From Acidimicrobiia bacterium (lineage in GTDB: Bacteria; Acidobacteriota; Vicinamibacteria; Vicinamibacterales; SCN-69-37): DNA of 64,000 nt. Each line of letters begins with the position of its first letter. Position 1 is the stretch's first letter. Where the stretch lies: NCBI GenBank assembly GCA_016871335.1, contig VFZF01000002.1, positions 124,001 through 188,000 on the forward strand, in the 5' to 3' direction. The notes under the pieces are model-generated. The model saw nothing but the letters and a program-made list of their open reading frames with translations, did no database searches and was not told where the DNA came from. The translations under genes and the position numbers were made by a program. Shown here piece after piece: positions 8,647-23,001 of this stretch.

Positions 8647-9159
8647 ATGCGTATTCGATTGGGGGTCGTAGCAGCGGGAAGCGCACTGGCGATGCTGCTG
8701 GGCAGCCCGCCTGCGTTCGCGCAGGCCACGCCGCCCCCGCGTCCGCTCCCGTTTCCCACGGCCGGCACCACACCGTCGGCTCCTGCCACGGCGACGCCGC
8801 AAGGCCCCGGGGATGCTGCGCTCGGCGCACCGATTTACCCGGCCGCCGTCTTCCTCGAGACGATCGACGCGGGCAAGGGCGGCCAGCAGTACCACCTCTA
8901 CGGCACCGACGCGCCGTTCGCCGACATCGTCAACTATTACAAGACCACACTCAAGAACGGCGGCCGCGTCATCTTCCAGGCGCCCGCGATGCACCAGTTC
9001 GACCTGGGCCGATTCCAGGAGCAGACGATGGCGTATCCGCCGAGTGTCGTGGTAAAGGACTACATGTGGAATGGAGCGACGGGCTACCTCCACGTTGACG
9101 GCACGACGTCGCGCCGCTTCCCGACGATCATCCAGATCGTACCCGCCACGGGCAAGTAG
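8647..9159 (+). CDS. Small exported protein of unknown function
   Basis: A 170-aa protein I do not recognise. Residues 1-25 form a signal peptide (RIRLGVV..SALAMLLGS, cleavage near AFA-QA). A Pro/Ala/Thr-rich linker of about 35 residues follows. The folded part from about 55 begins with GAPIYPAAVFLETIDAGKG and contains FADIVNYYKTTLKNGG, a pattern typical of small secreted proteins in which a short helix sits between strands. It probably acts in the periplasm or on the surface. A perfect TATAAT lies 10 bases before the ATG, so the transcript leader would be only a few bases. The function is unknown. Confidence 0.75.
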   Translation: MRIRLGVVAAGSALAMLLGSPPAFAQATPPPRPLPFPTAGTTPSAPATATPQGPGDAALGAPIYPAAVFLETIDAGKGGQQYHLYGTDAPFADIVNYYKTTLKNGGRVIFQAPAMHQFDLGRFQEQTMAYPPSVVVKDYMWNGATGYLHVDGTTSRRFPTIIQIVPATGK

Positions 9160-9165
9160 CGGCGA

Positions 9166-11031
<1,866 letters not shown>

Positions 11032-11056
<25 letters not shown>

Positions 11057-12189
11057 TTCAGATACGAGGTCTCCGGTACCCCCAAAAGTACCGGGTGGTC
11101 CCGCGCCTGCAGACGTTTTTCCACGAGGACAACCGGTGCCTGCGCATCGGCGGCCGCGCGTTCAATCACTTCCAGAAACAGCGGCTCAGATACGTGGTAC
11201 GAACACGTGCATGTGATGAGAATGCCACCCGGGCGGAGCAGCTTCAGCGCCCGAAGATTGATTTCCTTGTAGCCGCCGAGGGCCTTCGCCAGCGAGGCCT
11301 TGGTCTTGGCGAACGCCGGCGGGTCGAGGACGACCGTGTCGAACCGGGCCTTGCTGATCTCCAGTTCCCGCAACTCATCAAAGACGTTCGCCACGCGCGC
11401 TTCGACGTTGGTGAGTCCGTTGCGCGCCGCATGCTCGGCCAGCGCGGCGATGGCCGACTCGGAGCCGTCCAGCGCGAGCACCGACTCACACTGTCTGGCC
11501 ATCTGCAGTGCGAACCCCCCGTGATAGGAAAACGCGTCCAACGCGCGACCACTGGCATAGGCCCCGGCCGCCAGGTGGTTCTCGCGCTGATCGAGGAACA
11601 ACCCGGTCTTCTGTCCATGCCGGACGTCCACCCGGTACGCGATGTCCCCTTCCATCACATCGACCAGATTCGGCACGGTGCCCGCCCGTACCTCGACCAC
11701 CTGGTCGAGGCCCTCGAGAATCCGTACCTTGGGGTCGTTGCGGACGAGGATCCCCGAGGGCTTCACGAGTGCCTGCAGTAACTCGACAAACAAATCGAGG
11801 TACCGGTCGGTGCCTTGTGACAACGTCTGCACCACCAGCACGTCGCCGTAGCGGTCGACGATCAGAGAGGGGATCCGGTCCGCTTCCCCGTTCACCAGGC
11901 GATACGCCTGGGCACCGGCCGCCACGCGGGTGCGATACGCCACTGCGGCTTCGAGACGTTCAGCGAAAAACGCGCGCTCGTCGCGGGGGCCGTCGCCCAG
12001 CATGCGCAGTGTGATCTGCGACGCGCTGCTGAAGAACGCACGACCGAGCGGACGCCCCCGCTCGGAGCGCACATCGACGAGGTCCCCGTGCTCAGCCTCA
12101 ACGCTGAGCACGTCCGACCGGTAGATCCAGGGATGCCCGGCGCGCCAGCGTTCGGCGCCACGAGCAGCAATAACGGCGGTGGAAGGCAC
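11032..12189 (-). CDS. rlmI: 23S rRNA m5C1962 methyltransferase (RlmI-like)
   Basis: An S-adenosylmethionine-dependent RNA methyltransferase of 385 aa. Residues 1-75 form a PUA-type domain (RWRAGHPWIYRSDV, VRSERGRPLGRAFFSSAS). The middle segment carries VNGEADRIPSLIVDRYGD. The catalytic Rossmann domain begins near 200 with DQRENHLA, ALDAFSYHGGF and ALDGSESA. The family motif DPPAF(A)K, near residue 290, supports RlmI/RlmK-type activity on a cytosine of 23S rRNA. It is divergent from rpiB with 32 bases between the starts. The exact position modified is inferred from family membership. Confidence 0.88.
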
Positions 12190-12208
12190 ACACGATTGTA
12201 CAACCCGC

Positions 12209-12214
12209 TATACT
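12209..12214 (+). promoter_or_regulatory. -10 box of rpiB
   Basis: TATACT ends 7 bases before the rpiB ATG at 12222. No consensus -35 is visible. This implies a leaderless or nearly leaderless mRNA for the rpiB-glyA-helicase operon. Confidence 0.45.
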
Positions 12215-12221
12215 CAAGCGC

Positions 12222-12665
12222 ATGCGCATCGCCCTTGGCGCCGACCATGCCGGCGTGGACCTGAAGGATGCCCTCAAGGCCCTGCTCGACGCGCAGGGTC
12301 ACACGTACACGGACTTCGGCACACACGGCCCCGGGTCCGTCGACTACCCCGACCATGCGGGACTCGTCGGGCGCGCGGTCGCCGCCGGCGACTACGACCG
12401 TGGCCTGCTCGTCTGCGGCTCCGGCATCGGCATGGCCATCGCGGCCAACAAGATTGCCGGTGTGCGCGCCGCCGCCGTGACCGACCCCGAATCTGCGCGG
12501 CTCAGCCGTAGTCACAACAACGCCAACGTCCTGGCGCTGGGCGCGCGCCTGACGCCGGAGCCCCTGGCCCGCGACCTCGTGACCATCTTTCTCAACACCC
12601 CGTACGAAGGCGGACGCCATCAACTCCGCCTCGACAAGATCACCGCGATGGAGACGCCCGCGTGA
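12222..12665 (+). CDS. rpiB: Ribose-5-phosphate isomerase B
   Basis: Interconverts ribose 5-phosphate and ribulose 5-phosphate in the pentose phosphate pathway. It is a 147-aa RpiB/LacAB-family protein. ALGADHAG at residues 4-11 and CGSGIGM at 65-71 are the phosphate-binding and catalytic motifs, with C65 as the catalytic base. [10 protein letters not shown] near 103 is also conserved. The first gene of an operon, it overlaps glyA by 4 bases (GTGA), a pairing seen in many bacteria. Confidence 0.95.
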   Translation: MRIALGADHAGVDLKDALKALLDAQGHTYTDFGTHGPGSVDYPDHAGLVGRAVAAGDYDRGLLVCGSGIGMAIAANKIAGVRAAAVTDPESARLSRSHNNANVLALGARLTPEPLARDLVTIFLNTPYEGGRHQLRLDKITAMETPA

Positions 12666-13909
12666 CGCACCTGACCCAATCCGACCCCGACATCGCCGCC
12701 GCCATCCGTCAGGAAGTTCAGCGCCAGGATCACGGGCTGGAACTCATCGCCTCCGAGAACTTCGTCAGTCGCGCCGTGCTCGAAGCCGTCGGATCGGTCA
12801 TGACGAACAAATACGCCGAGGGGTATCCGGGCAAGCGGTACTACGGCGGTTGTGAATTCGTCGACATCGCCGAGACCCTGGCCATCGACCGCGCGAAGCA
12901 GCTCTTCGGCGCCGAACACGCCAACGTGCAGCCCCACTCAGGCGCCCAGGCCAACATGGCCGTGTATCTCGCGATGTTGCAGCCGGGCGACACGATTCTC
13001 GGCATGAACCTCGCCCACGGAGGCCATCTCACCCACGGCCATCCGCTCAACTTCTCGGGCAAGTACTTCACTATCCTTCCCTACGGCGTCCGCAAGGACA
13101 ACGAACAACTCGACTACGACGAACTCGCCGCGCAGGCACGCGCCCATCGCCCGAAGATGATCGTCGTCGGCGCCAGTGCGTACCCTCGCGTCATCGATTA
13201 CCCGCGTATTCGCGCCGTGGCCGATGAAGTGGGCGCGCTCGTGATGACCGACATGGCCCATATCGCGGGCCTGGTCGCCACGGGTCTCCATCCGAGTCCG
13301 ATCCCGCACTCCGACTTCGTCACGACGACGACGCACAAGACCCTCCGCGGCCCCCGTGGCGGTCTCATCCTGTGCCGCGCCCAGTTTGCGAAGGACATCG
13401 ACCGGGCCGTGTTCCCTGGCGTGCAGGGTGGCCCGTTGATGCACGTGATTGCCGGCAAAGCCGTCTGTTTCAAGGAAGCGCTGGCCCCCGAATTCACGCA
13501 GTACCAGCAGCGGGTCGTGCGCAACGCCGCCCGGCTGGCCGATCGCCTCGCACACGCGGGATTCCGCATCGTCAGCGGCGGCACCGACAACCACCTGGTG
13601 CTCGTGGACGTGTTTTCACGCGGGATCACGGGCAAGGCCGCAGAGGCCGCACTCGGGCGCGCGGCGATCACGGTCAACAAGAACGCGATTCCCTTCGATC
13701 AGAATCCTCCGATGACGGCCAGCGGCATCCGGGTGGGCACCCCCGCCGTCACGACCCGTGGGCTCGGGGAATCCGACATGGACACGGTCGCCTCCCTCAT
13801 CAGCCGCGTCCTGGCGACGCCAGACGATGAGGCGACCGCACGCGCCGTACGCGCCGACGTGGAAGCGCTGTGCCGGACCTTCCCGCTGTATCCCGATCTG
13901 GCGCGCTGA
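12662..13909 (+). CDS. glyA: Serine hydroxymethyltransferase
   Basis: A PLP enzyme that moves the hydroxymethyl group of serine to tetrahydrofolate, making glycine and 5,10-methylene-THF. It is 415 aa, as usual. The PLP-binding lysine is K226 in [14 protein letters not shown]. Other family blocks are LIASENFVS at 28-36, [18 protein letters not shown] at about 48-64 and HSGAQAN at 92-98. It starts with GTG inside the rpiB stop. Its last 40 bases overlap the GTG proposed for the downstream helicase, so the two are likely translationally linked. Confidence 0.96.
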   Translation: MTHLTQSDPDIAAAIRQEVQRQDHGLELIASENFVSRAVLEAVGSVMTNKYAEGYPGKRYYGGCEFVDIAETLAIDRAKQLFGAEHANVQPHSGAQANMAVYLAMLQPGDTILGMNLAHGGHLTHGHPLNFSGKYFTILPYGVRKDNEQLDYDELAAQARAHRPKMIVVGASAYPRVIDYPRIRAVADEVGALVMTDMAHIAGLVATGLHPSPIPHSDFVTTTTHKTLRGPRGGLILCRAQFAKDIDRAVFPGVQGGPLMHVIAGKAVCFKEALAPEFTQYQQRVVRNAARLADRLAHAGFRIVSGGTDNHLVLVDVFSRGITGKAAEAALGRAAITVNKNAIPFDQNPPMTASGIRVGTPAVTTRGLGESDMDTVASLISRVLATPDDEATARAVRADVEALCRTFPLYPDLAR

Positions 13910-15849
13910 CCACCAGCGTCGCGGCGGTCTTTGCCGACGACGGTCCGCTGGCACGCGCGTTTGAGACGTTCGAGATCCGCACAGGACAGCGCGAAATGGC
14001 GCACGCCGTCGCGCGTACGTTTGACGACGGCGGCGTCCTGCTCGCTGAAGCGGGCACCGGCACGGGGAAGACACTCGCCTACCTCGTGCCGGCAGCAGTG
14101 GCCGGCCGGCGCGTCCTGATTTCCACCGGCACCAGAACGCTGCAGGACCAGGTGTTCTACAAGGACATCCCCGCCCTGGCCTCCGCGCTGGGCACCGAGA
14201 TCAAGGCGGCCTACATGAAGGGCCGGACGAACTTCCTGTGCCGACACCGGTTCACGCGCCTGAGCGAGATCTCCGGGACGTTGCCTGCCGACGAACAACA
14301 CTGGGTCGAGACCATCAGGGAGTGGCTGCCGGAGACGACCACCGGAGACCGCGCGGAAATCACGGACATGCCCGACGTCCTGCCGTTCTGGGCGGAGGTC
14401 ACGGCCACCAGTGAGCAGTGTCTCGGGCGTGAGTGCCCGGAGTTTGCGGACTGCTTCATCACGCGCATGCGTGAACGCGCGGACCGCGCCGACATCGTCG
14501 TGGTCAACCACCATCTGATGTGCGCCGACGCATCGGTGCGCCAGGGAGACTTTGGCGAGGTGATCCCGGCGTGTGACTTCGCGATCATCGACGAGGCGCA
14601 CCAGCTGGAAGACGTCGTCACCCAGTACTTCGGGATCGCGCTGAGCACACATCGCCTTGATGACTTTTCGAGGGATGCCGCACTCTCCGTGGGCGCAGTG
14701 CCCGCGACCGAGGGACGTGTGGCGGTGGCGTGGCAACACGCGATTGGCGATGTGGACCGCGCCGCGCGGCGGCTGTTCGACACCGCGCGTCTTGAAGTGC
14801 GACAGGCGCGCAGTGGCGATCGGCTCATGCTCACAGCGGACATGGCGGACCGACTGAGCCCGGACGCCACGGCGTTGCGCGAGGAGTTGGACCGGTTGCT
14901 CGCGGTCGCACGCACGTTGAACCCGCTGCCTGAGGATCTGGCGGCGATCGTGGCGCGCGCCTCGGGCCTGCGTGATGACCTCCGGATCCTGCTGGCCGCC
15001 GAAGACCCGTCGTTTGTGCACTTCGTCGAAGTGCGCGGACGGGGAGTGACCTTCCGTGCCGCGCCCATCGACGTGTCCGCGCTGGTGCGTGACAAGGTCA
15101 TCGGGGAACGCCTGGCCACAGTGCTCACATCCGCCACGCTGACGGTGGGAGGGTCGTTTGCGTACATGCAGAACCGGCTTGGCCTCGAACGCGCGGACAC
15201 GGTGCGCTTGCCGTCGGAGTTCGACTTCGCGAGCCAGGCGCTGTTGTATCTTCCGCCCGACATGCCCGACCCGCGATCACCGGAGTTCAACGTGGCCGCC
15301 GCGGGTGTCATCGCGGAGTTGCTGGAGCGTTCATCAGGACGCGCATTCGTGCTGTTCACGTCCTATGCGGCGATGCGGGATGTGTATGACCGCGTGGTCC
15401 CCCACCTCAGCTGGCCGACGTTCCTCCAGGGGGATGCGCCCAGGTCGGCTCTGCTGCGGGATTTTCGCGCAACACCGAACGCCGTGTTGTTCGCCACGGC
15501 GAGTTTCTGGCAGGGGGTGGACGTCGCGGGGGACGCGTTGAGTTGCGTCATTATCGACCGGCTGCCGTTTGCCTCCCCGGGTGATCCCCTCGTGGCCGCC
15601 CGGATCGGGGCCATCCAGGCCGCCGGCGGCCACCCGTTCCACGACTATCAGATTCCGCTCGCCACCCTGACGCTGCTGCAGGGGCTTGGGCGCCTGATCC
15701 GCACGCGCGGCGACCGTGGCGTCATGGCCGTCCTTGACCCGCGTCTGACGAAGATGCCGTACGGCCGCCGGTTCCTCGCCTCATTTCCGCCCGCGCCTGT
15801 GTCGAGGAACCTCTGCGATGTTGCCACACTGTTCAAGACCGGATGTTAA
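13870..15849 (+). CDS. ATP-dependent DNA helicase, DinG/XPD family
   Basis: A superfamily-2 iron-sulfur helicase of up to 659 aa, probably acting 5'-3' in repair of R-loops or damaged forks. Walker A AGTGTGKT is at 61-68. Four cysteines at 124, 184, 189 and 195 are spaced as for a [4Fe-4S] cluster. DEAH is at 241-244. The C-terminal helicase blocks are [21 protein letters not shown] and [13 protein letters not shown]. The GTG at 13870 lies 40 bases inside glyA. No ATG fits before the conserved N-terminus, so the start is uncertain by about 15 codons. DinG and YoaA cannot be separated by eye. Confidence 0.9.
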   Translation: MPDLPAVSRSGALTTSVAAVFADDGPLARAFETFEIRTGQREMAHAVARTFDDGGVLLAEAGTGTGKTLAYLVPAAVAGRRVLISTGTRTLQDQVFYKDIPALASALGTEIKAAYMKGRTNFLCRHRFTRLSEISGTLPADEQHWVETIREWLPETTTGDRAEITDMPDVLPFWAEVTATSEQCLGRECPEFADCFITRMRERADRADIVVVNHHLMCADASVRQGDFGEVIPACDFAIIDEAHQLEDVVTQYFGIALSTHRLDDFSRDAALSVGAVPATEGRVAVAWQHAIGDVDRAARRLFDTARLEVRQARSGDRLMLTADMADRLSPDATALREELDRLLAVARTLNPLPEDLAAIVARASGLRDDLRILLAAEDPSFVHFVEVRGRGVTFRAAPIDVSALVRDKVIGERLATVLTSATLTVGGSFAYMQNRLGLERADTVRLPSEFDFASQALLYLPPDMPDPRSPEFNVAAAGVIAELLERSSGRAFVLFTSYAAMRDVYDRVVPHLSWPTFLQGDAPRSALLRDFRATPNAVLFATASFWQGVDVAGDALSCVIIDRLPFASPGDPLVAARIGAIQAAGGHPFHDYQIPLATLTLLQGLGRLIRTRGDRGVMAVLDPRLTKMPYGRRFLASFPPAPVSRNLCDVATLFKTGC

Positions 15850-15871
15850 AATATCCACGGAGGCTTTCTGT

Positions 15872-16873
15872 ATGACCCGTCACACCTGCATTCGCGGAAT
15901 CGTTGCGCTCGCCCTGTCACTGGTGGCCACACTCGCTTTTGCCCAGGCCATGGGACAAGTTCGCGGACGGATCGTCGACGAAAAGGGCCAGGGCGTGCCC
16001 GAGGCAGAGATTGTCATGGAGTATGTCGGTGACGTCCAGCTGGCGATTTCGTTCAAAGCCAACGTGCGCGGCGAATTCGTGCGGTCGGGCCTCCGGACGG
16101 GCCAGTGGCGGTTGCAGGCGACGAAGGGCGACCTCGTCGGTCGGAACAACGCCGTGCAAATCACCATCAGCAACATGACGCAACTCGAGCCGATCGTGCT
16201 CAAGGTGCCGGTGGCGACCACCACAGGCACCATCGACACGACCGGGATGACGTCGGAAGAGGTCGAAGCGCGCAACAAATTGATGGAATCACTCAAGGCC
16301 GAATTCGCGGCCGGCGACGCGATGATCAACACGGACCCGGATGGCGCGATCGCGAAGTTCATGGCCGTCGCCGAGAAGGTGCCCGGCTGCGGCGTGTGTT
16401 ACACGCGCGTCGGTGACGCCCAGTTGGTGAAGAAGGACGATGCCGCTGCGGAGACCGCCTTCCTGAAGGCGATCGAACTGGATCCGAAGGCGACGGAGTC
16501 CTATTCGGCTCTCGCCGGGATCTACAATCGTCAGAAGAAGTTCAAGGAAGCTAAGGAGATGAGCGCGAAGGCCAACGAGCTGCAGGGTGCATCCGGTGGT
16601 GGCAGTGCGTCCGACGTGCTCAACCTCGGCATCATCGCCTGGAATGCAGGGCAGTTCCCGGAAGCCAAGGCGCACTTCGAGAAGGCAACGCAGCTCGATC
16701 CGAAACTCGCGGACGCGTTTTTCCGTCTGGGGATGGCCAACATCAACCTGGGCCAGCTACCTGCGGCCGTCACGGCGTTCGAGGAGTATCTCAAGCTCGC
16801 CCCAACGGGTGAACACGCAGAAATGACCAAAGGCATTCTCAAGAGCATCAAGGGCGACAGCCCCCGCGCGTGA
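15872..16873 (+). CDS. Exported protein with carboxypeptidase-regulatory-like and TPR domains
   Basis: A 333-aa periplasmic or surface protein. Residues 1-25 are a signal peptide (IVALALSLVATLAFA-QA). Residues 28-110 form a beta-sandwich of the carboxypeptidase-regulatory type (GQVRGRIVDEKGQGVPEAEI, then GEFVRSGLRTGQWRL). From about 130 to 325 tetratricopeptide repeats follow, with typical PKATESYSALAGIY and FPEAKAHFEKATQLDPK units. Such proteins bind other proteins, and no enzymatic residue is visible. GGAGG lies 8 bases before the ATG. The stop overlaps yggS by 4 bases (GTGA), which puts it in the same operon. Confidence 0.82.
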   Translation: MTRHTCIRGIVALALSLVATLAFAQAMGQVRGRIVDEKGQGVPEAEIVMEYVGDVQLAISFKANVRGEFVRSGLRTGQWRLQATKGDLVGRNNAVQITISNMTQLEPIVLKVPVATTTGTIDTTGMTSEEVEARNKLMESLKAEFAAGDAMINTDPDGAIAKFMAVAEKVPGCGVCYTRVGDAQLVKKDDAAAETAFLKAIELDPKATESYSALAGIYNRQKKFKEAKEMSAKANELQGASGGGSASDVLNLGIIAWNAGQFPEAKAHFEKATQLDPKLADAFFRLGMANINLGQLPAAVTAFEEYLKLAPTGEHAEMTKGILKSIKGDSPRA

Positions 16874-17568
16874 TCAGCGACCAACTCCAGGAGGTGCGCC
16901 GCCGCGTTGACGCGGCGGCGGGTCGTCTCTCCCCGTGCTCAACAGCCACGCTCATCGCCGTCTCCAAGACCTTTCCCGAAGCCGCCGTCCGTGAAGCGGC
17001 CGCCGCAGGGCAACTCGACTTCGGCGAGAACCGCGTGCAGGAAGGTCTCGACAAGGCCTCAGCCACGGCTGATCTCGGCCTGACCTGGCACCTCATCGGC
17101 CACCTCCAGACCAACAAGGCCCGCAAGGCGGCGGCAACCTTCCACTGGATTCACTCGATCGACAGTGTGAGCCTGCTCCAGAAGGTGGACGCCGGAGCCG
17201 TTGAGGCCGGCACGACACCCAATCTGCTGCTGCAGGTGGATCTCGCGGGAGAGGAGACGAAATTCGGCGCGCCTCCCGAGGCGCTCTTTGGCATTGCGAA
17301 GGCGGCCCTGGAGATGAAAGCCGCGCGCCTGCGCGGCCTGATGATCATTCCGCCTGCCGTGGACGATCCCAATGACGCGCGTCCGTGGTTCCGTCGCCTG
17401 CGCGATGTCCGCGACCGTCTGATCGCAGACGGCATTCCGGCGGACGCGCTGCGCGAACTGTCGATGGGCATGAGTCACGATTTCGAAGTGGCGATCGAGG
17501 AAGGCGCCACGATGGTCCGCGTCGGCACCGCGATCTTCGGGGGCCGGCCACCAGTGACGACACCATGA
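16870..17568 (+). CDS. yggS: PLP homeostasis protein, YggS/PROSC family
   Basis: A single-domain alanine-racemase-fold protein of 232 aa that binds pyridoxal 5'-phosphate and buffers its supply and amino-acid/keto-acid balance. It has no known catalytic turnover. The PLP lysine is K33 in LIAVSKTFP. Conserved GENRVQE, WHLIGHLQTNKAR, HSIDS and the C-terminal LSMGMSHDFEVAIEEGATMVRVGTAIFG confirm the family. It starts with GTG overlapping the preceding stop by 4 bases, and its own stop overlaps hutI by 4 bases. PLP-dependent enzymes nearby include GlyA and the DegT aminotransferase. Confidence 0.95.
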   Translation: MISDQLQEVRRRVDAAAGRLSPCSTATLIAVSKTFPEAAVREAAAAGQLDFGENRVQEGLDKASATADLGLTWHLIGHLQTNKARKAAATFHWIHSIDSVSLLQKVDAGAVEAGTTPNLLLQVDLAGEETKFGAPPEALFGIAKAALEMKAARLRGLMIIPPAVDDPNDARPWFRRLRDVRDRLIADGIPADALRELSMGMSHDFEVAIEEGATMVRVGTAIFGGRPPVTTP

Positions 17569-18806
17569 GCCCGCGCGTCACCCTCCTGATTGAACATCTC
17601 GACCAGTTGTTCACGGTCGCCGGACCGGGGCCACGTGCGGGTGCCCGCCAGGGCGACATCACCGCCACTGCTGATGGCGCCGTCGCCGTCAACGGCGCCA
17701 CCATCGTGGCCGCAGGATCCACCGCAGATGTCCGCGCGGCCGTGACCATCACGTCGGCCACCACGATTGTCGACGGCCGCGGGTGTTCACTGGTTCCCGG
17801 CTTTGTGGATCCGCACACCCACGTCATCTTCGCGGGAGACCGACGGGATGAACTGCGGCGCCGGCTGTCGGGCGCAGGCTACGCGGAGATCGCCGCCGCG
17901 GGTGGCGGTATTTTGTCGACGGTGCGGGCGACACGGGCCGCGAGTGAAGAGGCACTCGCCGCACAGACGCTCAGGCGCTTGGCGGAGATGCTCAGGGCCG
18001 GCACGACCACCGCGGAATCCAAAAGCGGCTACGGCCTCGACACGGAGACCGAGGTACGCATGTTGCGCGTGTCGCATGCGTTATCCGCGATGCAGCCGAT
18101 TGAACTGACGACCACGTTCATCGGCGCGCATGAGGTGCCGCCCGAGTACCGCGGCCGGCAGTCCGAGTATGTGCGGCATGTCATCGAGGACATGCTGCCG
18201 GCGGCGGCACCACACGCGGAGTGGTGCGACGTGTTCTGCGACAAGGGATTCTTCACGCCTGAGGAATCGCAGGCGATTCTCGAAGCCGGCAAGGCGCTCG
18301 GACTGAAGCCCCGCATCCATGCCGACGAACTGGCGGCCAGCGGCGGCGCCGAGGTGGCGGCGGCAGTTGGCGCCCGTTCGGCCGATCACCTGATCTACGC
18401 GACCCCACACGGCATTGCCGCGATGGCGGCTGCCGGCGTGACCGCGACTCTGCTGCCGTGTGCGGCGTTTTATCTGAAACTCGGCCAGTTTGCCCCGGCG
18501 AGGGCCTGCATCAACGCCGGCGTGCCCGTCGCGCTCGCGACCGACGTGAATCCCGGCGGCGGATTTTCGCCGTCCATGCCGTTTGTGATGACGCTCGCCT
18601 GTTTTGCCATGGGGATGACGTTTGAGGAAGCCCTCGTGGCGTCCACCATCAACGCTGCGGCGTCACTGGACCGGCAGGATCGCATCGGGAGCCTTGAACC
18701 CGGCAAGCAGTTCGACGCCGTGTTGATCAAGGGGCCCGCGATCAATCTGTTGTGCGCCAATGCGTCGCCCATTCTCACGGTCTACAAGAAAGGTGTCCCA
18801 TGCTGA
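17565..18806 (+). CDS. hutI: Imidazolonepropionase
   Basis: A cytosolic metal-dependent amidohydrolase that opens 4-imidazolone-5-propionate to N-formimino-glutamate, the third step of histidine breakdown. It is 413 aa. The metal pair H84/H86 is in DPHTHVIFAGDR. ESKSGYGL, the substrate-binding TTFIGAHEVPPEYR, HADELAASGGAE and ATDVNPGG match HutI. Its ATG overlaps the yggS stop by 4 bases. The next gene is a cyclodeaminase that acts two steps later, so both belong to histidine or formimino-glutamate catabolism. hutH and hutU are not in the window. Confidence 0.95.
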   Translation: MSPRVTLLIEHLDQLFTVAGPGPRAGARQGDITATADGAVAVNGATIVAAGSTADVRAAVTITSATTIVDGRGCSLVPGFVDPHTHVIFAGDRRDELRRRLSGAGYAEIAAAGGGILSTVRATRAASEEALAAQTLRRLAEMLRAGTTTAESKSGYGLDTETEVRMLRVSHALSAMQPIELTTTFIGAHEVPPEYRGRQSEYVRHVIEDMLPAAAPHAEWCDVFCDKGFFTPEESQAILEAGKALGLKPRIHADELAASGGAEVAAAVGARSADHLIYATPHGIAAMAAAGVTATLLPCAAFYLKLGQFAPARACINAGVPVALATDVNPGGGFSPSMPFVMTLACFAMGMTFEEALVASTINAAASLDRQDRIGSLEPGKQFDAVLIKGPAINLLCANASPILTVYKKGVPC

Positions 18807-19405
18807 TCGACCGCACGTTACCGTCATTTCTTGATGCGCTCTCCAGCGCCGACCCTACGCCTGGCGGCGGATCTGCGGCGGCCTTGGTCGGCGCCACCGG
18901 CGCGGCTCTGCTCGCGATGGTGGCCGGCATGCCGAAGACGCGCACCAACGCGATTACCGAGCGTGAGGCGCTCGACCAGGCGCACACGGAGCTCATGGCG
19001 GTACGGGAGACGCTGGTCGCCCTGATCGATCGCGATGCCGCCGCGTACGACCTTGTCGTCGCCGCGTTCCGCAAGCCCAAGGCGACTGACGAGGACAGGG
19101 TCGCGCGCAAGGCGGCGATCCAGGACGCGACCCGCGTCGCGACCGAAGTGCCGGTCGAAACCATCGAGGCCTGCGTGGACGCGATGCGCGCCGGACTCGC
19201 GCCGATCGCGCACGGCAATCCGTCGGCGGCGTCGGACGGCAAGGTCGGCTTCAGGCTGCTGCTCGCAGCCGCCCTCAGCGCCAAGGACAACGTCGACATC
19301 AATCTCGGCGGGCTGACGGACGTATCGCTGCAGACACGTTTACGGGAAGAGTCGGAGCAGCTGGCCGCGCAGGCCGTGGCGCTGCACGCCGAAGTGCTCG
19401 GTTAG
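18800..19405 (+). CDS. fchA: Formimidoyltetrahydrofolate cyclodeaminase (stand-alone domain)
   Basis: An all-helical enzyme of 201 aa that releases ammonia from 5-formimino-THF to form methenyl-THF, matching the C-terminal half of animal FTCD and bacterial FchA. The N-terminal signature DPTPGGGSAAAL is at 18-29, VAGMPKTR at about 37-44, and D-x-AAYDLV around 75. The formiminotransferase half is absent and must be encoded elsewhere. The ATG lies 7 bases inside the end of hutI, so the two are translated together. The gene symbol is assigned by similarity of activity. Confidence 0.88.
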   Translation: MLIDRTLPSFLDALSSADPTPGGGSAAALVGATGAALLAMVAGMPKTRTNAITEREALDQAHTELMAVRETLVALIDRDAAAYDLVVAAFRKPKATDEDRVARKAAIQDATRVATEVPVETIEACVDAMRAGLAPIAHGNPSAASDGKVGFRLLLAAALSAKDNVDINLGGLTDVSLQTRLREESEQLAAQAVALHAEVLG

Positions 19406-20003
19406 CGGACGGTGTTCAGCAGGCGCTCCCACCGGAGTCCTGCGTCGAACGAAAAGTAGATGAAGAGAGCCCGGCCTTTGACGTACGTGGCCGGCAGGAA
19501 TCCCCAATACCGGCTGTCTTCCGAGTTGTCCCGGTTGTCGCCCATCATGAAGAACTGGCCGGCGGGCACAGTCACCGGACCATAGAACTCGCGCAGGTCG
19601 CCGCTGGCGCCAACCGACTCCATCGAGGCAGGACTCGCATAGTACGCCCATGATTCCTCGAGTGGCTGGTCGTTGATGTACAGCACCTTGCGCCGCAGCT
19701 CGAGCCGCTCCCCGGGCAGGCCGATTACCCGCTTGATGAAATCCCGTTCCGGCGCCTGGGGATACTTGAAGACGACGATGTCGCCGCGGCGGACATCGCG
19801 GATCGGCAGCACCAGGCGTTCCACGCCGGTCGCCGATGGGGCAAAGATCATCTTGTTGACGATCAGGTGATCGCCGATGAGCAGGTTCGGCTCCATCGAG
19901 CCGGTGGGAATCTTGAACGCCTGAAACACGAAGGTGCGTACAAACAGCGCGAGCACCACGGCAATAATCAGTGACTCGGCGTACTCACGCACCACCGATT
20001 TCT

Positions 20004-20007
<4 letters not shown>
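19402..20007 (-). CDS. lepB: Signal peptidase I
   Basis: A membrane serine protease that removes signal peptides from exported proteins. It is 201 aa with an N-terminal membrane segment (residues 12-28). The catalytic serine is S37 in IPTGSMEP and the general-base lysine is K92 in [28 protein letters not shown] completes the S26 family signature. The last gene of its operon, its ATG overlaps the lepA stop by 4 bases. Its TAA overlaps the TAG of the converging cyclodeaminase gene. Only one membrane segment is visible, as in Gram-positive-type or short LepB proteins. Confidence 0.95.
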
Positions 20008-21809
<1,802 letters not shown>

Positions 21810-21822
21810 GTATTCCGGACTC

Positions 21823-22977
21823 CTAGCGCTGTTCGATCGGCAACACCTGTTGCGGATACACGGGGCCGATGTAGTCGGTGCGCGGACGGATCAGACGATT
21901 GTTCTGATACTGCTCGAGCACGTGGGCCGTCCACCCGGAGATGCGACTGACCGCGAAGATCGGGGTGTAGAGATCGATGGAAATGCCCAGTGAACAAAAC
22001 ATCGACGCCGAGTAGAAGTCGACGTTCGGATTGAGCTTCTTCTCGGCCTTGACGACCTGCTCAATGCGCTCGGACATCGCGTACCACTGGGGCTGACCGG
22101 CCTTCTGGCCGATCGACTGGGAGAAACGTCGCAGATGCGTCGCGCGGGGATCTTCGGTGCGATACACGCGGTGGCCGAAGCCGGAAATCTTTTCCTTGCG
22201 CGCCAGTTTTGCGCGAATGAAGGCCTCGGCCCGTTCGACGCCGGCGTCCTGCCCAATCTCAAGAAGCATCGTCATCACTTCGGCATTCGCCCCGCCGTGC
22301 AGCGGGCCCTTGAGCGCGCCGATGGCACCGACGATGGCCGAGTGGAGGTCGGTGAGGGTGGCGGCCGAGACACGCGCCGCAAACGTCGACGCATTCAGTT
22401 CGTGGTCGGCGTGCAGCACGAGCGACACGTCAAACGCGCGCGCCGCCAGCGCCGACGGGCGCGTGCCGGTGAGCATGTAGAGGAAGTTGGCGGCGTGGCC
22501 GAGTGCCGGATCCGGATCGATGTGACCGCCGCCCGCCTGCATCCGTCCCCACGTCGCGACCAACGCGGACATCTGCCCAGTGAGCCGCACCGCTTTGCGG
22601 TAGTTGGCCTCAGGCGTCGAGAGGGCCGTCTCGGGATCAAAGTGACCCAGCATCGAGGTCAGGGTGCGGAGGGCGTCCATGCCATCCACCTGCGGCATCG
22701 ACTTCATCGCGCGCAGAATCGGTTCCGGCAGGATGCGCGCAGCCGCCAGTTGCGTCTGCAGATCGCCCAGTTCGGCGCGCGACGGCAGGCGCCGGTGCCA
22801 CAGGAGGAAGCAGCACTCCTCAAACGACACGCCATGATCCATGTCCGCCAGATCGTGAATGTCGTACCCGCAGTAGGACAACACCCCGCGATCGCCATCG
22901 ATGTAACAGATTGCGGATTCGCCGGCGACGACATCCTCGAGTCCGGCCTTGGGTTTCACGGGTGTGGCGGTCGACAT
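21823..22977 (-). CDS. gltA: Citrate synthase
   Basis: Condenses acetyl-CoA with oxaloacetate in the TCA cycle. It is 384 aa, matching the short, CitZ/PrpC-like type rather than the longer E. coli GltA. Catalytic histidines appear in HADHELNAS, near 190, and GFGHRVYR, near 270, with [11 protein letters not shown] between them. The N-terminal [27 protein letters not shown] block is family-typical. A 2-methylcitrate synthase (prpC) role is possible, since the two are hard to separate by eye and no prpB or prpD is nearby. AAGGACG precedes the ATG. Confidence 0.92.
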   Translation of the reverse strand: MSTATPVKPKAGLEDVVAGESAICYIDGDRGVLSYCGYDIHDLADMDHGVSFEECCFLLWHRRLPSRAELGDLQTQLAAARILPEPILRAMKSMPQVDGMDALRTLTSMLGHFDPETALSTPEANYRKAVRLTGQMSALVATWGRMQAGGGHIDPDPALGHAANFLYMLTGTRPSALAARAFDVSLVLHADHELNASTFAARVSAATLTDLHSAIVGAIGALKGPLHGGANAEVMTMLLEIGQDAGVERAEAFIRAKLARKEKISGFGHRVYRTEDPRATHLRRFSQSIGQKAGQPQWYAMSERIEQVVKAEKKLNPNVDFYSASMFCSLGISIDLYTPIFAVSRISGWTAHVLEQYQNNRLIRPRTDYIGPVYPQQVLPIEQR

Positions 22978-23001
22978 GGGTCCGGACGTCCTTACGTGCA
23001 G

